Shown one piece after another: positions 1-8,043 of a stretch of 64,000 bases of DNA. A program made the translations under genes and the position numbers. The notes under the pieces are model-generated. The model did no database searches, had not been told where the DNA came from, and worked only from the letters and a program-made list of their open reading frames with translations. The stretch spans positions 62,001 through 126,000 of the forward strand of contig NZ_JABMCJ010000085.1 of the NCBI RefSeq assembly GCF_013359755.1, in the 5' to 3' direction. Each line of letters starts with the position of its first letter. Position 1 is the stretch's first letter. The DNA is from Tardiphaga robiniae (GTDB taxonomy: Bacteria > Pseudomonadota > Alphaproteobacteria > Rhizobiales > Xanthobacteraceae).

Positions 1-116
1 GCCGCTTCTAGCCACCTTCGGCTTGGCCAAGCGGCGTGATCGCGAGTGTGCTATTCTTAAATGGTTAAAGTCCACCGCCGGTCGAATCATAGCGGTGCCA
101 TGGGAGCTGCACCGTA

Positions 117-824
117 ATGTCAATGCAATCAGATACCCCCATCGACTTGCGCCCGACTTGGGATTCCAAGCTTACGAAGGAAAACCTGAGTGAACTAGCC
201 TATGTGGCGTTGCGCGAGGCTTTGATGCGGGGGAATCTGCTTCCGGGAGAGCGGTTGTTGCTGCGTCCCATGTCGAAGCGTTTCGGCATCAGCGCGACGC
301 CGATGCGTGAAGCGTTCTTGCGGTTAGTCTCGATAAACGCTCTTCGACTCGATGCCCGGGGCACGGTGTACGTGCCGACCCTTTCGCGTGCCGAGTTGAT
401 TGAAATTCGGAACATCCGGATGGATCTGGAGGGTAGGGGGGCTGCTGAAGCTGCGCGAATTGCAACCGCAACGGAGATTGACGCCTTAGAAGCGATCCAT
501 GCCAGAATTTCGGCTTGTCATAAGACAGAGTCTTTTGCTGAAGCTGTAGAATACAACACTCAGTTTCATGTTGAACTATGCCGAATGGCTCGGCTGCCGA
601 TCCTCCAGGATATCATTGAAAATCTTTGGGTCCGCTGTGGTCCGATTTTATCTCACCTCTACGACGGCGGCTTACCGGACTGGAACCCACATCCGCACGA
701 AAACGTGCTGCTTACGCTCCGTTCGCGAGATCCTGAAGGATGTAGAGCAGCGATTCAGAAAGACATCGAGAACAGTGGGCACGGACTTCTGCAATACGTA
801 TCCAATGCTGACTCCGCTTCCTGA
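117..824 (+). CDS. GntR-family transcriptional regulator, FCD (FadR-like) subfamily
   Basis: Predicted DNA-binding repressor or activator of 235 residues. Residues about 22-85 form a winged helix-turn-helix of GntR type (the ISATPMREAFLRL stretch is the recognition-helix region), and residues about 95-220 form an all-helical FCD ligand domain with the usual metal-site aspartate and histidines. The length is normal for the FadR/VanR group. It lies about 350 bp upstream of a co-directional ABC importer, so control of that importer is the simplest inference. The ligand is unknown; FCD regulators usually respond to organic acids or sugar acids. Confidence 0.85.
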   Translation: MSMQSDTPIDLRPTWDSKLTKENLSELAYVALREALMRGNLLPGERLLLRPMSKRFGISATPMREAFLRLVSINALRLDARGTVYVPTLSRAELIEIRNIRMDLEGRGAAEAARIATATEIDALEAIHARISACHKTESFAEAVEYNTQFHVELCRMARLPILQDIIENLWVRCGPILSHLYDGGLPDWNPHPHENVLLTLRSRDPEGCRAAIQKDIENSGHGLLQYVSNADSAS

Positions 825-1072
825 ACTTTTGCGTTCGGTTTGCTGAAGAGCCAAGCCTAACGCCGCCCCGCGATCTGTTGCGCAAAGGGAAAGCACCGGC
901 AAAGCCACCGTTTTTCTCTGCGCGGAACCATGATCAGGCGTGAGCGATCGACGTAAATCGTCCGTATCGCGTCCCGAACTGACAGAAGCGCACGCAGATA
1001 TGCAGCATTCCCCGGAATGTAGTGCCGCCGACTAGCCATCCCGCCAAAACCGCCGAACTCAGTAGGTAGCAA

Positions 1073-1114
1073 TTGACATGACGTAACTTATGTTTTATTT
1101 GTTATAACACATAA
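1073..1114 (+). promoter_or_regulatory. Candidate promoter and GntR operator of the ABC importer
   Basis: A TTGACA hexamer at 1073-1078 is followed 17 bp later by TATTTG (1096-1101). Overlapping it is a perfect 10-bp palindrome TGTTATAACA (1100-1109). The surrounding AT-rich block contrasts with the GC-rich flanks. A repressor bound here would cover the -10 region. It sits about 65 bp before the start codon of the binding-protein gene. This is inferred from sequence only. Confidence 0.4.
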
Positions 1115-1176
1115 CGTGGACTGAGGTCGTATTGGCTCGCAGGTCCCACAAAAACATTCAGAGGGAGGGTATATCA

Positions 1177-2481
1177 ATGGATCGTCGTCAATTTTTACAG
1201 TCCTCTGCCGCCGCTGCTGGACTATTGGCGTGGGGCACTGAGACGGTTTCAGCCCAGCAAGCTGCCTTGCGTTTTTCGACGCCCGAAGCAGATCCGCAGC
1301 AAATCAAGACCTGGGAAGCCATTTTCGCAGACTTCAAAACAGCGAAAGGCATCGAGACCAAGGGTGAGTATGGGCTCTGGGATGATCTCGTAAAAAAAAT
1401 CTCATCTGATCTCGTGGCCGGCACGCCCCCTGACATCATCGCTGGAGGAAGCAAGCCTGGATTCGTGCAGGATCTGGCAAAGCGTGGACTTACGGTTGAC
1501 CTGCGCGAGTTGGTTGACGAAATCGGGCGTTCAGATTTCGATCCTGCCGCGCTCGCGCAGTGGCAGTACAAAGGTCAACAAGTCGCTATTCCCTATGGAC
1601 GTCAAACGTGCGTGCTCTGGTGTCGCACCGACTTGTTTGCCGAGGCCGGAATTAGCAAGCTCCCGGTTACGTGGGACGACTACATGGCCGCAGCAGAAAA
1701 ACTGCATAAGCCTGAGAAGGGCATTTACGGTGCTGTGTTTCCTGCCGGCCGTACTTGGAATACCCACATCCAATTTATAGGCCACATGTGGAGCGCTGGC
1801 GGTTTCTTCTTCAACGAGAAGCTTGAGGTGGTGCTTGACAGTCCTGAAACGGTACGCGCGGCCAAATACTATACGGAGATGGTCAAGCGCTTCTCGCCAC
1901 CCGACGCCACAACCTATGGATTTCGGGAGGCGGCCGCTGCCTACACAACCGGTAAAGCTGCAACGACGTTCTACTTCGGGCGTGTTCTGACTCATCTTTA
2001 TCAGCAAAATCCGGCCCTGTTAAAGGTTAGTGAGACGGTCCACATTCCTCGGGACAAGCAAAACCGAGTCTGGGATGGTCAAGACGAATTTGTTGTTATG
2101 AAAACTCCAAAATCGTCTCGGTCGATCGATCTGGTCCGGTTTATCATGTCAGATCCGAACCAGCTTTACCGCGTATTCGGCCCGGTGATCAGCCATGTGG
2201 TTCCCACGCGCAAGTCGGTGGTACCGAAACTCCAAGAACACGAATGGGTTCGTGACAATCCAAAGATCGTTAATACACTTATTCAGCCGCATGATTATGC
2301 GGTTTCCGATGTTCTCGAGAGCAGCAAGCACCCATTCAACTACAAAATGGATGCGATGATATCCAAGAACGTGTTGCCTGACATGATCCAGCGGATCGTC
2401 GTCGGTGGGGATTCAGTCGAGAAGGCCGTGTCTGCTGCGCACAAGACCGCAGTCGAGATCGCAAAAGACATCAAATCCTAA
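1177..2481 (+). CDS. ABC sugar-type extracellular solute-binding protein (family 1)
   Basis: Periplasmic binding component of 434 residues for a carbohydrate-uptake-1 type importer. The start at 1177 is chosen because a good GAGGGAGGG ribosome site precedes it by 7 bp; an in-frame TTG at 1132 is less likely. The N-terminus DRRQFLQ followed by a hydrophobic Ala-rich stretch and an AQQ cleavage region is a twin-arginine (Tat) signal. The mature part has the MalE/UgpB-like two-lobed pattern. It is the first gene of a four-gene importer with its two permeases and ATPase immediately downstream. The substrate cannot be read from sequence. Confidence 0.88.
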   Translation: MDRRQFLQSSAAAAGLLAWGTETVSAQQAALRFSTPEADPQQIKTWEAIFADFKTAKGIETKGEYGLWDDLVKKISSDLVAGTPPDIIAGGSKPGFVQDLAKRGLTVDLRELVDEIGRSDFDPAALAQWQYKGQQVAIPYGRQTCVLWCRTDLFAEAGISKLPVTWDDYMAAAEKLHKPEKGIYGAVFPAGRTWNTHIQFIGHMWSAGGFFFNEKLEVVLDSPETVRAAKYYTEMVKRFSPPDATTYGFREAAAAYTTGKAATTFYFGRVLTHLYQQNPALLKVSETVHIPRDKQNRVWDGQDEFVVMKTPKSSRSIDLVRFIMSDPNQLYRVFGPVISHVVPTRKSVVPKLQEHEWVRDNPKIVNTLIQPHDYAVSDVLESSKHPFNYKMDAMISKNVLPDMIQRIVVGGDSVEKAVSAAHKTAVEIAKDIKS

Positions 2482-2508
2482 TTCGCGTCGCAAAGAGGCA
2501 GAGTAAGC

Positions 2509-3483
2509 ATGACGCGAATTTATGATCGAAACGTAGCCGAACCGGCAGAGGAGCACCGTGCGTCACCGAGAGCTGTTGGCGGAGTTGGCCCAACGATAAT
2601 CCCGGACCGCTGGCTCGGTGCGGCAATGTTAGCGCCGAGCGTGTTGGTCTTTCTCGCACTGTTGATCTTCCCGTTGGGGTACGGAATTTACACAAGTTTC
2701 TTCCGGATCGACACGCTTGATCTTTCTACCGGCGGGACATTTGTCGGCTTTGAAAATTACCTATGGCTGCTCGGAAACGAGCAGTTCTGGCACGCGCTCA
2801 AAACGTCGACAATGTTTTCAGTTGTCGTCGTCTCGCTACAAATCGTTCTCGGGACGGCTGTCGCGCTGCTTCTCAATTCGTCATTCAAAGGGCGCACACT
2901 AGTTCGTGGTCTGATTTTGTTTCCATACATGATGCCCGTTGTTGCCGTGGTGTTGGTGTGGCTGCTTTTGTACAATGCAATCTTTGGCGTCATTAATTAC
3001 CTGATCTTTTCGGTCGGATTTATTCCGCGCGTTGACAGTATTGCCTGGCTCGCCAATCCGACGAGTGCCTTCATCGGCGTGGTGCTGGTCGCCGTCTGGA
3101 AATATTTTCCGTTTGTAGTCGTGATCGTTCTGGCGCGACTGCAGGTCATTCCGCAAGATCTATACGAGGCTGCCAAGATCGACGGGGCCGGTCCCATAAG
3201 CCGGTTCTTCGACATCACGCTGCGCGAACTGCGCGATGTTCTTCTCGTCGTTGCGCTGTTGCGGACGATCTTCATTTTCAACAATTTTGAGATTGTCTAC
3301 CTGATGACGCATGGCGGACCGATGCAGGCCACGTTAACGCTCCCGATCCTGGTGTATGAAACTGCATTGGATGGTGACCGCTCCTTCGGCAGAGGTTCTG
3401 CGATCGCCGTAGTAATGTTCGCCATACTTATGTGTGTCATGACGGTCTACTTCCGCTTTCTCCGCAAGGAGGACCAAAAATGA
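2509..3483 (+). CDS. ABC transporter permease, MalF/UgpA type
   Basis: Inner-membrane permease of 324 residues with six or so predicted helices after a roughly 40-residue cytoplasmic N-terminus. The EAA loop, which contacts the ATPase, is visible as YEAAKIDGAGPISRFFDITL around residues 222-241. It begins 27 bp after the binding protein. Its stop overlaps the start of the next permease (ATGA), indicating translational coupling. It would form the heterodimeric channel with that partner. Confidence 0.9.
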   Translation: MTRIYDRNVAEPAEEHRASPRAVGGVGPTIIPDRWLGAAMLAPSVLVFLALLIFPLGYGIYTSFFRIDTLDLSTGGTFVGFENYLWLLGNEQFWHALKTSTMFSVVVVSLQIVLGTAVALLLNSSFKGRTLVRGLILFPYMMPVVAVVLVWLLLYNAIFGVINYLIFSVGFIPRVDSIAWLANPTSAFIGVVLVAVWKYFPFVVVIVLARLQVIPQDLYEAAKIDGAGPISRFFDITLRELRDVLLVVALLRTIFIFNNFEIVYLMTHGGPMQATLTLPILVYETALDGDRSFGRGSAIAVVMFAILMCVMTVYFRFLRKEDQK

Positions 3484-4319
3484 TATCTCTGTCGATGCGA
3501 AAGAGGTTCACGTCAGTACGGACCTACTTGCTTGTTGCGCTTCTTCTTATGTTTGTTGGCTTTCCGCTTTACTGGATGCTGATGAGCTCCTTGAAAAATT
3601 CGTCCGATATCGTTCGCCTGCCGCCGGTATGGTGGCCTCTCCCCACTTGGGAACATTATGATGAGCTTTTCTCGGTAACAAAGTTTGGCCGTTGGTTCCT
3701 CAACAGCCTGATAGTCTGTTCAATGTCCACCGTGATTGCTGTGTTTTTGGGAGTCATTGGGGCGTACTCTCTGGTGCGGCTCAAGGTTCCTGGAAAAGAA
3801 GTGCTCGCTCGCTCCGTGCTGCTCGCCTACATGTTCCCTGGCGTTCTTCTGGTGATACCCCTCGTGCTGGTGTTTTCGCACTTGGGGCTGATCAACTCCC
3901 AATTCGGGTTGTCGTTGGCATACCTCACGTTTGCCTTGCCCTTTGTTATGTGGGTGATGCGAGATTTCTTCGGATCGGTACCGGTTGATCTGGAGGAGGC
4001 GGCAATGATTGACGGTGCTTCGCGGCTGGAGGCTCTTCGCGACGTCGTCATACCTCAGGCGTATCCTGGCATTATCGCTACTTCAATTTTCGCTTTCCTC
4101 TTTGCGTGGAACGAATACCTGTTCTCCGCGATTCTGGTGCGAGACCATGATTTGATGACGCTCCCGCCCGCGATGGCCAATTTTGCATCGGCTATGGATA
4201 CTCGTTGGGGGTTGGTGATGGCAGCATCCACTGTTGCAACGCTACCGATGGCAATGGCATTCGCCTTTCTTCAGAAATATCTCGTTACCGGCATTGGTGC
4301 TGGTGGTGTCAAAGGGTAG
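3480..4319 (+). CDS. ABC transporter permease, MalG/UgpE type
   Basis: Second permease, 279 residues. The start at 3480 overlaps the preceding stop and has an AAGGAGG ribosome site at about 3466-3472. It has multiple transmembrane helices and the EAA-loop signature EEAAMIDGASRLEALRDVV near residue 173. It should pair with the upstream MalF-like protein. It is followed 4 bp later by the ATPase gene, completing an ordinary sugar importer operon. Confidence 0.9.
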   Translation: MISLSMRKRFTSVRTYLLVALLLMFVGFPLYWMLMSSLKNSSDIVRLPPVWWPLPTWEHYDELFSVTKFGRWFLNSLIVCSMSTVIAVFLGVIGAYSLVRLKVPGKEVLARSVLLAYMFPGVLLVIPLVLVFSHLGLINSQFGLSLAYLTFALPFVMWVMRDFFGSVPVDLEEAAMIDGASRLEALRDVVIPQAYPGIIATSIFAFLFAWNEYLFSAILVRDHDLMTLPPAMANFASAMDTRWGLVMAASTVATLPMAMAFAFLQKYLVTGIGAGGVKG

Positions 4320-4323
4320 TAAC

Positions 4324-5418
4324 ATGGCTAGCGTGAAGTTTGATAAGCTGCGCAAGGTTTATGGCAAGGACGTAGTCGCCGTCGCGGGGCTAGACTTCGA
4401 AATTCCTGATGGCCTTTTCGTGTCATTGGTAGGGCCGTCGGGCTGTGGGAAGTCTACCGCGTTGCGCATGATAGCCGGACTAGAAGAACCGACATCTGGC
4501 CGCCTGATCTTTGGGGATCAGGATGTAACAGACCGGGAGCCACGCAATCGCGATATCGCGATGGTGTTTCAGTCTTATGCGCTTTATCCCCACATGACCG
4601 TAAGCGAGAATCTTCAGTACGGTCTCAAGAAGCGCGGCGTTTCATCGGAAGAAAGGTCGATCAGTGTAAAGCGCATCGCGCATATGCTGCATATCGAGAC
4701 GTTTCTTGACCGTAAGCCCAGGCAACTTTCAGGTGGTCAGCGTCAGCGAGTGGCCCTTGGCCGTGCGCTCATTCGTGACCCGGAGGTTTTCTTGCTCGAC
4801 GAACCTTTGTCGAACCTGGACGCTAAGCTGCGAGTTCACATGCGCGCCGAACTGGCAACGCTTCACCAGCGGCTGCGCAAGACGATGATCTATGTGACAC
4901 ACGATCAGTTAGAGGCGATGACGCTTTCAGATCGAATCGTTGTAATGAACCACGGTGTGGTTCAACAGATTGGAAGTCCGGCCGAGATATACAATTCCCC
5001 GTCAAACCGCTTTGTGGCCGAGTTCATGGGCACACCGTCTATGAACATGATACCGTGTACGCTGAAGCAGGAGAACGGTGAACCTCGCTTGATCGCCAAA
5101 AACCTGTCGATCCCGTTGTCTAAGCAAGTCGCCTCTCTCGCCAGTCGTACTGAAGTCGCGCTTGGTGTTCGTTCTGAGGATTTTGAAATTGGTGCACCGG
5201 GTATCGTTGGAGGGGTGGATGCCCGCGTCCTGGTTGCGGAATTAACTGGAGCTGAGAAATACATATATCTCGAACTAGCTGACGCTAAAGTTATTGCGCG
5301 GGCACCGGCTGACTCGCCTATCTGTGCCGGAGATAACGTGTCTCTATCATTCAAACCGCACCAGATGCACGTGTTTGATGGTCGGGGAGACGAGGCGGCA
5401 GCGTTGCGAGCGGCGTAA
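4324..5418 (+). CDS. ABC transporter ATPase, MalK/UgpC type
   Basis: Cytoplasmic ATPase of 364 residues that energises the importer. Visible motifs are Walker A GPSGCGKST (about residue 37), signature LSGGQRQR (about 135), Walker B VFLLDEP and the switch histidine in YVTHDQ. The C-terminal 120 residues form the OB-fold (TOBE) regulatory domain with the RSEDFEIG stretch. The ATG at 4324 is taken as the start because it follows the permease stop directly and begins with the family's MASVKF-type N-terminus. It is the last gene of the operon. Confidence 0.92.
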   Translation: MASVKFDKLRKVYGKDVVAVAGLDFEIPDGLFVSLVGPSGCGKSTALRMIAGLEEPTSGRLIFGDQDVTDREPRNRDIAMVFQSYALYPHMTVSENLQYGLKKRGVSSEERSISVKRIAHMLHIETFLDRKPRQLSGGQRQRVALGRALIRDPEVFLLDEPLSNLDAKLRVHMRAELATLHQRLRKTMIYVTHDQLEAMTLSDRIVVMNHGVVQQIGSPAEIYNSPSNRFVAEFMGTPSMNMIPCTLKQENGEPRLIAKNLSIPLSKQVASLASRTEVALGVRSEDFEIGAPGIVGGVDARVLVAELTGAEKYIYLELADAKVIARAPADSPICAGDNVSLSFKPHQMHVFDGRGDEAAALRAA

Positions 5419-5450
5419 TGGCCACATGGAATTAGGGGCAAGGGAAAAAC

Positions 5451-5644
5451 GACGCGGTTGTTGGCGAGTCTAACCAGACGCTGGTCACCATGCTGAAATG
5501 GGACTCTCTGCCGGATCGCGACCGGAAATGGTCAGCTTTCCAGCGCGATCCCAATTGGGTCTTGAAGCGAACGGAAAGCGGGCAGCGGGGCAGATCGTGC
5601 AGAACATCCGCAGCAGCATCCTCGCGCGCGTTGAGATGCAGTAG
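5451..5644 (+). pseudogene. NIPSNAP-family protein, C-terminal remnant
   Basis: Translation from 5451 gives GESNQTLVTMLKWDSL and then DRDRKWSAFQRDPNW, the typical NIPSNAP C-terminal half (gEtNQ, W-x-S-L-xx-R-x-x-W-x-AF). The reading frame then breaks. Continuation IVQNIRSSIL, matching the family's last helix, is found in another frame and ends at a TAG at 5642. There is no N-terminal half and no start codon. The remnant begins about 30 bp after the ABC operon, so it is a dead fragment left by recombination. Confidence 0.6.
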
Positions 5645-5919
5645 TGATGGGCGGTGGCAGCTGAAACAACGCACCCTGATCACCCATCCGATTGTGTGAA
5701 GGGAAATAGATGAAGTCCATTTCGGGCCGAACGGCAGTCTGGGCGATACTGGCTGATCCGATCGTAAAACCCTTCAGATTTTGAAGGGTCCGCAAACCAA
5801 CTACGGCGTCGTTGAATCTGTCCAAGCTAGGTACAACGGCACCATAACGCCATCGACGTCACGTTTCCGCTGATCTCCTTGACTACCGCCATGGCGTCCT
5901 CCTTCAATATTGAAATGCG
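5645..5919. other. Scar region between remnants; no intact gene
   Basis: No credible complete gene is visible. On the minus strand 5660-5825 an open stretch reads with protein-like texture (GFTIGSASIAQ, then FPSHNRMGDQGALF) but has no proper start and I do not recognise the family. It is probably another remnant between the NIPSNAP fragment and the symporter tail. Confidence 0.35.
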
Positions 5920-6070
5920 CTAGTGGGATTTTGCGCTTTGTCCGGAACCGAAGCCGGTCAGGGCTCGGACCTGAAGTATGGTGAAACGTTCTTCGCTGGT
6001 CGATTCCCTCGCGGTCAGCGCGGTGCCGAGCCAACCGGCGAAGAATCCGGTCGGAATACTGATGATGCCG
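5920..6070 (-). pseudogene. Sodium/solute symporter (SSS, acetate-permease-like) C-terminal remnant
   Basis: Minus-strand translation from about 6070 to a TAG at 5920-5922 reads SGIISIPTGFFAGWLGT, then SEERFTILQVRALTGFG. This is the last helix and cytoplasmic tail of cation/acetate symporters (usual pattern GIxSIPxGFxxxWLGT...F..L.VRxxTG.G). Only about 50 of some 550 residues survive. The fragment runs into the 3' end of the TetR gene, which reads through it in another frame, so a recombination joint lies near 6070-6090. Confidence 0.6.
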
Positions 6071-6740
6071 GACCGCCGTCGGGCAGAGGTGCTGCGCTAA
6101 GGCGCCTCGCCTCGCTGCTGGCGACGCCGAGCGCGAGCAGCAGCATGCGGCACAGTGAGTCTGCGTAAGTCGCATCCCTCTCCTCCTCAAGCAGCGCCCG
6201 CAGCCCGCCTCTCATCGTCCCGACGACAAGATCCACGGCCGCCTTCTCGTCATCGTATTTGAAACGCCCGGTCCGCTTTGCTTCCCGGAGGTCTGGCACC
6301 GGGTAGGCGCGAAGGTCTTCCGTCAGCGTCGCTTCGCTCGCAGAAAGAGCGACGACCAGCCACCCCCATGTCGAATCTCCGAGAGCCCGCCTGAGGACCA
6401 TTCGGGACGTCGCCGCGAACCGCGCCGCAGGGCATTCAATCCGGCCTGCGATTGTCCCGATATCACGGAACGGATCCCTACCTGCGATGCGCCACAATTC
6501 ATCGAGCAGCGCCTGACGGCTTTCGAAATGATTGTAGAACGTGCCGCGCGAAGCGCCAGCGGCGATGATGAAATCGTCGATTGTGGTGCGATCTGTACCG
6601 TTCCGGCCGATCACTTGGGCGGCCGCCTGCAGAATGCGGGCGCGCATGCGAAGGCGACGGCTCGCGCCGATCTCGTCCCTCCGAAGCGCCCGGGACGGTG
6701 TTGACCTAAGCCCCTTCGCCGCAATCTTTGAATTGGGCAT
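6015..6740 (-). CDS. TetR-family transcriptional regulator (C-terminus probably altered)
   Basis: DNA-binding regulator of 241 residues from the ATG at 6740. Residues about 32-80 hold the TetR helix-turn-helix (TTIDDFIIAAGASRGTFYNHF), and the remainder is a helical ligand domain. The last 20 or so residues (from about PLPDGGPAS onward) are encoded by the out-of-frame symporter remnant, so the native C-terminus seems to have been replaced; the helical domain itself looks complete. It is divergent from the binding protein at 6821, with a palindrome between them, and probably controls that gene and the downstream enzyme genes. Confidence 0.78.
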   Translation of the reverse strand: MPNSKIAAKGLRSTPSRALRRDEIGASRRLRMRARILQAAAQVIGRNGTDRTTIDDFIIAAGASRGTFYNHFESRQALLDELWRIAGRDPFRDIGTIAGRIECPAARFAATSRMVLRRALGDSTWGWLVVALSASEATLTEDLRAYPVPDLREAKRTGRFKYDDEKAAVDLVVGTMRGGLRALLEEERDATYADSLCRMLLLALGVASSEARRLSAAPLPDGGPASSVFRPDSSPVGSAPR

Positions 6741-6776
6741 AATCAATCCATATTGACATTACATGACCATTTTGAG

Positions 6777-6786
6777 CAGATATCTG
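6777..6786. promoter_or_regulatory. Candidate TetR operator
   Basis: The perfect 10-bp palindrome CAGATATCTG lies in the 80-bp gap between the divergent TetR gene and the binding-protein gene. A TTGACA hexamer at 6753-6758 suggests a rightward promoter that the operator would overlap. Inferred from position and symmetry only. Confidence 0.4.
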
Positions 6787-6820
6787 TCTAAATCAAGAGC
6801 AATCTAAACGGGAAACGAAA

Positions 6821-7993
6821 ATGCCCATCAAGGTGCGATATGTGATCGCGGCAACCGGCTTGATCCTGGCGGTGAATACGCCGGTCTGCGCGCATGCGGA
6901 AGACGCCTTGAAGATCGGATTGATCGCGCCGATGACGGGTATTGCCGCATCAACCGGTCGGCAGATCGACAATGCCGTCAGGCTCTACATGCGTCAGCAC
7001 GGCGACACGGTTGCCGGACGGAAGATCGAGATCATCCTGCGCGACGATGCCGCGATCGCGGAAAACACCAGACGCGTCGCACAAGAACTCATCGTCAATG
7101 ACAAGGTCGATATTCTCGCCGGCTTCGGCCTTACGCCCGGCACCCTCGCTACCGCCCCGCTCGCGACTCAGGCGAAGATTCCCATGGTTGTGATGGCGGC
7201 CGGAACATCCATCATCACCGATAAATCTTCCTACATCGTCCGCACGAGCTTCACGTTGCCGCAGTCGGCATCTGTGATCGGCGCCTGGGCGTCAAGGAAC
7301 GGCATCAAGACTGCCACCGCTATGATCTCCGACTACGCGCCAGGAGTGGACGCGCTTACCTTTTTCAAGAAAGGTTTCGAAGCTGGCGGCGGGAGGATGA
7401 TCGAGGAAGTCAGGGTCCCGATGAGCAACCCTGACTTTGCACCGTTTCTGCAGCGCATGAAAGATGCCAAGCCCGACGCCATTTTCGTCTTTGTACCTGC
7501 CGGACAGGGCGGAGCATTCATGAAGCAATATGTCGAACGCGGGCTCAATAGCTCGGGGATCAAGGTGATCGGAACAGGCGACATCATGGACGACGATCTG
7601 CTTGCCGACATGGGGGATGCCACCCTGGGCATGGTGACCGCGCACATCTACTCCGCCGCGCACCCTTCCGCGAAGAACGAGGAATTCGTCGCTGCCTACC
7701 GACAGGCATTTAAGGCGCGTCCCGGCTTCATGGCGGTCGGCGCCTACGACGGAATGCACCTCATCTACGAGGCACTTAAAAAAACCGGCGGCGCGAGCGG
7801 CGCCGCTCTGGTGACGGCGATGAAAGGGATGGCCTGGGAAAGCCCGCGTGGGCCGGTCGCGATCGATCCGGACACGCGCGACATCGTGCAAAACGTTTAC
7901 GTCCGTAAGGTCGAGAAGGTGAACGGAGAGCCGTACAATGTGGAATTCGACGTTGTGCAGGCCGTCAAGGATCCCGGCAAAAACAAGGACTAA
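6821..7993 (+). CDS. ABC branched-chain/aromatic-type substrate-binding protein (LivK-like)
   Basis: Periplasmic type I binding protein of 390 residues with a Sec signal peptide (about 26 residues, cleavage after CAHAE). The mature start LKIGLIAPMTG and the later ISDYAPGVDA region are typical of the LivK/AmiC group. No permease or ATPase genes accompany it, so it must use a transporter encoded elsewhere or act as a sensor. The gene is followed 50 bp later by a linalool dehydratase/isomerase-family gene, so the ligand may be that enzyme's substrate or a related terpenoid or aromatic. The ligand assignment is inference. Confidence 0.85.
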   Translation: MPIKVRYVIAATGLILAVNTPVCAHAEDALKIGLIAPMTGIAASTGRQIDNAVRLYMRQHGDTVAGRKIEIILRDDAAIAENTRRVAQELIVNDKVDILAGFGLTPGTLATAPLATQAKIPMVVMAAGTSIITDKSSYIVRTSFTLPQSASVIGAWASRNGIKTATAMISDYAPGVDALTFFKKGFEAGGGRMIEEVRVPMSNPDFAPFLQRMKDAKPDAIFVFVPAGQGGAFMKQYVERGLNSSGIKVIGTGDIMDDDLLADMGDATLGMVTAHIYSAAHPSAKNEEFVAAYRQAFKARPGFMAVGAYDGMHLIYEALKKTGGASGAALVTAMKGMAWESPRGPVAIDPDTRDIVQNVYVRKVEKVNGEPYNVEFDVVQAVKDPGKNKD

Positions 7994-8043
7994 CAGGCCG
8001 TCACGGAGCGGCGCCGCCGGCGGCAGCAATTGAGGACGAATCG

